Below are positions 42,566 through 46,009 of a stretch of 46,009 nt of DNA, one piece after another. Below the pieces are notes generated by a model, which was not told where the DNA came from, ran no database searches, and worked only from the letters and a program-made list of their open reading frames with translations. Each line of letters starts with the position of its first letter. Position 1 is the stretch's first letter. Source of the DNA: Methanobrevibacter olleyae (GTDB taxonomy: Archaea > Methanobacteriota > Methanobacteria > Methanobacteriales > Methanobacteriaceae); contig NZ_FOTL01000015.1 in the NCBI RefSeq assembly GCF_900114585.1, positions 1 to 46,009 on the forward strand, read 5' to 3'. Made by a program: the position numbers and the translations under genes.

Positions 42566-45500
42566 ATGAAGAAAAAGATAATTATATTACTATTAATATT
42601 TTCATTATTTTTAACTATTTCTTCAGTATCTGCATTAGACACAGATGATAATGTGATAATGGGAGAGAAAGATTTAAATTCTATGGATACTACTAGTAAT
42701 ACAGATAACAGTGTTAGTGTTGATGAATACAATAAAGATACTAATATAGGTGAAAAATCCACAGATATTAAGGAAAATACCCTCTGTAGTAATTCTGATG
42801 AAACAATCACTTCCAAAAATATTGTAGACAATTCAACAAACACTAATGAAAATAGTATTAAAAGTAAATCAAATTCAAACCCGTTAAGAGAAGGTCCATC
42901 AAGAGGAGGTAATATAATTTATATTAGCTCTAACGGTACAGGTACTGGTTCTTCTAGTGATGATCCAACAAACTGGACTACTGGATACACCGCTGCTACA
43001 GCAGATGATACAATTTGTTTCCTTGATGGAACTTATAATCTTGTAAATATAACTTTAGGTAAAAATTTAGTTTTACAAGCTTTAAATAAAGGAAATGCAA
43101 TAATAGATGCAAATGGAGCAGGTTATATCTTTTCCATTAGTTATAACAAGAATATAACTATAAATGGTTTAACATTTATAAATGGAAAAACCACCAGAAG
43201 TGGAGGAGCAATATCATTTAACTCTGGAAATCTGATTATAATTAACAGTACATTTAATAATAACAGTGCAACTTCCTACGGTGGAGCATTATATGTTAGA
43301 AATGGAAATTTAACTATAATTAACAGTACATTTAATAATAATAATGCAAATTCTTCTGGTGGAGCATTTTATTCTTCAGAAAATGCTAATATTAGTAATT
43401 CTAATTTCACCAATAATAGTGCAGATGGTTCAGGTGGAACTATAAGAGCTTATGGTAATTTAACCATATCTGATTCTACTTTTACTAACAGCACTTCTAA
43501 AAATGGCCAAGGTGGAGTAATATATGCTCCAAACGCTACTGTAAATAATTCAGTTTTTGTTAATAATACTTCAAAAAATGGTGGTGGAGCAATATACACC
43601 AATACGGAATATTCAATTAATAATTCAGTATTTGTTAATAATTCTGCTACTAACGGTGATGGTGGAGCAGTTGGATCATATGATGCAGGTGTTATAAATA
43701 ATTCTAACTTCACTGATAACTCTGCTAAAAGAAGTGGTGGAGCTGCATATGCTAGAGATAATATTGTAATTGAAAATTCAAATTTCATAAACAATAAGGC
43801 ATCTGATGAAGGTGGAGCAGTACGTGCACAATCAGAAGTTAATATTACTAACTCTAATTTCACAAACAATACTTCTAACAGACATGGTGGAGCAGCATTT
43901 TCTAATAAAAATATCACTGTTAACAATTCAACTTTCACCAATAACTCTGCTAACGAAAATGGTGGAGCAGTATATGGTGCTGATGCTAAAATTGACAATT
44001 CCGATTTCACCAACAATCATGCAACTGATATTGGTGGGGCAGTATATGCTACTGGTGAAAGCACTGTTAATAATTCTAATTTCACCAACAACAGTGCAGA
44101 ATATGGTGGAGGAATACATTCTTCAGAATTAAATTCTAAGAATAATAACTTCATCAACAATAGTGTAATTTATTATGGTGGTGGAGTTTATGCGGATGTG
44201 TTAAATTCAGAAAATGATAACTTTATCAATAATATTGCAGAATACGTTGGTGGTGGAGCTTTTGTTGCATCTAATGCTGATGTAAATGAATCAACCTTTG
44301 ATTCTAACACTGCAGTAAATGGTGGGGGATTATTTAGTTTTGGAAATTCTACTGTTAATAATTCTAATTTCATTAAAAACAATGCTTATGATGGATCTGC
44401 AATAATTAGTGGAAATTTAGTTTTAAACAACAGTAATCTAGAAAACAACACATCTAGAGGTTATGGAATTATCTATGCTGAAAATGCTACTATTGAAAAT
44501 AATAATTTTAAAGATAATACTGCATTAGAAGATAAACAAATTTATGTATTGAATGAATTAAATCAAAAGAATAATACTTTAAGCCCTAATCAAATAGAAG
44601 ATATTAACACTACCACAATAAACGTGGAAAATGTTAATAAAACTACTTATTTGCTTGATTTAGAAGATGGTTTAAAAGGATATTGTTTACAAAGAACATT
44701 AAACTTCCCTGATTATGTGTATTTATTAAATAATCTTAGTTTAGCACGTAACCAATTAACTGGTGAAGATGTTAGTGAATACTTAAAGATTTTAATTTAT
44801 AAATATTATTTCTCAGATGAAAAAGACAATATAACTTTCAGTTTATGGGACTTTACAGACCGTGATTTTAGAAATAGTGATAACAATTTAACTAAAGAAG
44901 TAATTGCATTGTATAATTCTGGATTCCGTGTACCGAATTATAATGCTAGTTTAATATTAGCTAATGGTACTCAGGTATTATTTGATTTTTATAGTGCAGG
45001 AAGTTCAACAACTCAAAATTTATTCCTATTTAATGTTACATATATGGGAACTAATTATGATATGAAAGTTGAAAAAATTACTTTAAATAAAACTGTTATA
45101 AATGGAGAAAAAGTGGAATTCATAATTAGAGTAACAAATATGGGTGATACAATCCTTCATGGTGTTACTGTATTTGAAAAAAGTTATGATGGTTTAATTT
45201 ATGATTCTTATATTGATGAAGGAAATAAATGGAATTATAATAATGGTAAATGGGTTTACAAAAATCAATTGAATATTAATGAATCTGCAGAATTTACTGT
45301 AGTTTTTAATACAGTTAAATCTGGTAACTTTACTAATGTTATAGTTTCTTCATCTAATGAGACTGATAATAAAACTACTAATAACACTACTTCAGTTTAC
45401 ACTCCAAAGATGACTATTGTAAAAATTTCAAATAATAAAACTGTTAAAGTTGGTGAAACTGTTAGTTTTACTATTATCTTAACTAATACTGGTGATTGTA

Positions 45501-45958
45501 ATTTAACTGGTGTTTATATTAAGGATAATAAATATTCTAAGGGTTTAGTTTATTTGTCTTACATAGATAAAAATAATGAATGGACTTTTGATGGAATAAA
45601 TAAATGGACATATAAAGGAGTATTGGCTCCTGGAGAATCTGTAAGTTTAGATATTCTATTTAATACAACTAGTACTGGTATAAAAGTTAATACTGCTATT
45701 GCAGGAAATAATATAACTAATGAAACTGTTAATAGTACAAATGAAACTAATGTAACTAATAACACTAGTGTAACTAATAAAACAAATAATGTAACTAATG
45801 GTACTAATAAAACAAAAACTGATAATAATACAGGTATCAATAAAGAACCTGTTGCTAAAACAGTTTTAACTAATCCAAGCTCACCTAAAGCTGGAAACCC
45901 ATTAGTAGTTTTATTTTTAAGTTTAATTTTAGTATTAGTTCCATTTAGAAAAAGATAA
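42566..45958 (+). CDS. Adhesin-like surface protein: beta-helix repeats, thioester-like domain, two DUF11-like domains, C-terminal anchor
   Basis: A 1130-residue secreted protein. Residues 1-24: signal peptide (KKKIIILLLIFSLFLTISSVSA). 25-115: Asn/Ser/Asp-rich linker. About 120-670: parallel beta-helix with ~16 rungs of the type NNSNFTNNSA..GGAVYA plus degenerate ones. About 690-830: a domain with GYCLQRTLNFP (Cys707) and FSLWDFTD resembling Cys-Gln thioester surface domains. About 835-1070: two DUF11-like beta-sandwich repeats (VEFIIRVTNMGDTILHGV and VSFTIILTNTGDCNLTGV). Then a Thr/Asn-rich stalk and a C-terminal membrane helix (LVVLFLSLILVLVPF) ending FRKR. ATG 42566 is chosen over 42500 because it has AAGGAG and starts the signal peptide. 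Such proteins mediate attachment to cells or plant or host glycans. Confidence 0.87.
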   Translation: MKKKIIILLLIFSLFLTISSVSALDTDDNVIMGEKDLNSMDTTSNTDNSVSVDEYNKDTNIGEKSTDIKENTLCSNSDETITSKNIVDNSTNTNENSIKSKSNSNPLREGPSRGGNIIYISSNGTGTGSSSDDPTNWTTGYTAATADDTICFLDGTYNLVNITLGKNLVLQALNKGNAIIDANGAGYIFSISYNKNITINGLTFINGKTTRSGGAISFNSGNLIIINSTFNNNSATSYGGALYVRNGNLTIINSTFNNNNANSSGGAFYSSENANISNSNFTNNSADGSGGTIRAYGNLTISDSTFTNSTSKNGQGGVIYAPNATVNNSVFVNNTSKNGGGAIYTNTEYSINNSVFVNNSATNGDGGAVGSYDAGVINNSNFTDNSAKRSGGAAYARDNIVIENSNFINNKASDEGGAVRAQSEVNITNSNFTNNTSNRHGGAAFSNKNITVNNSTFTNNSANENGGAVYGADAKIDNSDFTNNHATDIGGAVYATGESTVNNSNFTNNSAEYGGGIHSSELNSKNNNFINNSVIYYGGGVYADVLNSENDNFINNIAEYVGGGAFVASNADVNESTFDSNTAVNGGGLFSFGNSTVNNSNFIKNNAYDGSAIISGNLVLNNSNLENNTSRGYGIIYAENATIENNNFKDNTALEDKQIYVLNELNQKNNTLSPNQIEDINTTTINVENVNKTTYLLDLEDGLKGYCLQRTLNFPDYVYLLNNLSLARNQLTGEDVSEYLKILIYKYYFSDEKDNITFSLWDFTDRDFRNSDNNLTKEVIALYNSGFRVPNYNASLILANGTQVLFDFYSAGSSTTQNLFLFNVTYMGTNYDMKVEKITLNKTVINGEKVEFIIRVTNMGDTILHGVTVFEKSYDGLIYDSYIDEGNKWNYNNGKWVYKNQLNINESAEFTVVFNTVKSGNFTNVIVSSSNETDNKTTNNTTSVYTPKMTIVKISNNKTVKVGETVSFTIILTNTGDCNLTGVYIKDNKYSKGLVYLSYIDKNNEWTFDGINKWTYKGVLAPGESVSLDILFNTTSTGIKVNTAIAGNNITNETVNSTNETNVTNNTSVTNKTNNVTNGTNKTKTDNNTGINKEPVAKTVLTNPSSPKAGNPLVVLFLSLILVLVPFRKR
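43199..44470 (+). repeat. intragenic repeats coding the beta-helix rungs
   Basis: About sixteen degenerate units of ~75-90 bp, each coding NNSxFxNNSA....GGA or GGG. Repetition at the DNA level is strong enough to create long open frames on the antisense strand (43450-44016). Variation in rung number between strains would be expected. Confidence 0.8.
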
Positions 45959-45977
45959 AACTATATTTTGTTAATTT

Positions 45978-46001
45978 TATGTGTTTATTTATAAACACAT
46001 A
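45978..46001 (+). terminator. adhesin terminator hairpin
   Basis: A 10-bp perfect stem: TATGTGTTTA (45978-45987), loop TTTA, TAAACACATA (45992-46001), 20 bases after the stop. It is followed by AT-rich sequence to the window end. Confidence 0.6.
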
Positions 46002-46009
46002 TTATTATT

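Noticed and set aside
43450-44016. 188-residue antisense frame inside the adhesin gene
   Set aside because: It is produced by the repeated rungs of the sense gene; its repetitive translation mirrors the repeat and has no start signal.

Overview
The window looks like a chromosomal segment of a gut or rumen methanogenic archaeon, most likely Methanobrevibacter or a close relative. Evidence: very low GC; archaeal TATA boxes (TTTATATA type) with GGTGA/GGAG ribosome sites; an intron-less tRNA gene without encoded CCA; archaeal or methanogen genes (coenzyme F430 synthesis cfbD, the phosphomevalonate dehydratase small subunit, archaeal-type truD and ychF); and a large Asn/Thr-rich adhesin-like surface protein of the kind abundant in that genus. 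Genus assignment is inference from content, not from a database match.

Layout, left to right. 0.8-4.0 kb: ychF-like GTPase, cfbD (F430) and hisH, each apparently transcribed alone. 4.1-6.0 kb: a MATE exporter overlapping a MarR regulator, with two palindromic operator candidates in the promoter. 6.2-7.6 kb: a membrane-anchored thioredoxin-like protein and a CcdA-type thiol transporter. 7.8-15.9 kb: a redox/metal cluster of mostly poorly understood genes: a NifU-like scaffold plus GGGtGRT protein pair, an alpha/beta hydrolase with an odd nucleophile elbow, a 2[4Fe-4S] ferredoxin, an AIR-synthase/HypE-like protein, a flavin-binding PNPOx-fold protein, a 594-residue protein I cannot identify, and a stand-alone LarC C-terminal domain. 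16.2-20.2 kb: a membrane-anchored pilin-like protein, tRNA-Arg(GCG), truD, the phosphomevalonate dehydratase small subunit and an amidohydrolase. 20.7-23.7 kb: copper chaperone and copper P-type ATPase. 23.8-25.3 kb (minus strand): TrkH-like potassium transporter.

25.6-33.7 kb is a full tryptophan pathway in the order trpE-G-D-C-F-B-A. Near-identical promoter regions carrying TGTACA-like boxes precede both trpE and trpD, suggesting that two transcription units answer to the same tryptophan-responsive repressor. 33.8-40.8 kb is on the minus strand: a second MATE/MarR pair in the opposite gene order, a family 1 uracil-DNA glycosylase, a TetR regulator with an iron-sulfur-flavoprotein-like oxidoreductase, a NimA-like flavoprotein and purB. 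40.97-42.10 kb is a decayed insertion element with 22-bp terminal inverted repeats and two transposase remnants. 42.2-46.0 kb is a beta-helix adhesin with a thioester-domain-like module, ending in a terminator hairpin at the window edge.

The spacers are AT-rich and full of short tandem repeats (units of 10, 22, 33, 39, 40, 41, 42, 44, 51 and 55 bp). At three genes the repeat unit includes the gene's own 3' end and stop codon, and each of those unit lengths is a multiple of three. The most promising leads are the GGGtGRT/scaffold pair, the stop-codon-spanning tandem duplications, the duplicated trp promoter, the thioester-like adhesin domain and the unidentified 594-residue protein with its palindromic promoter site.
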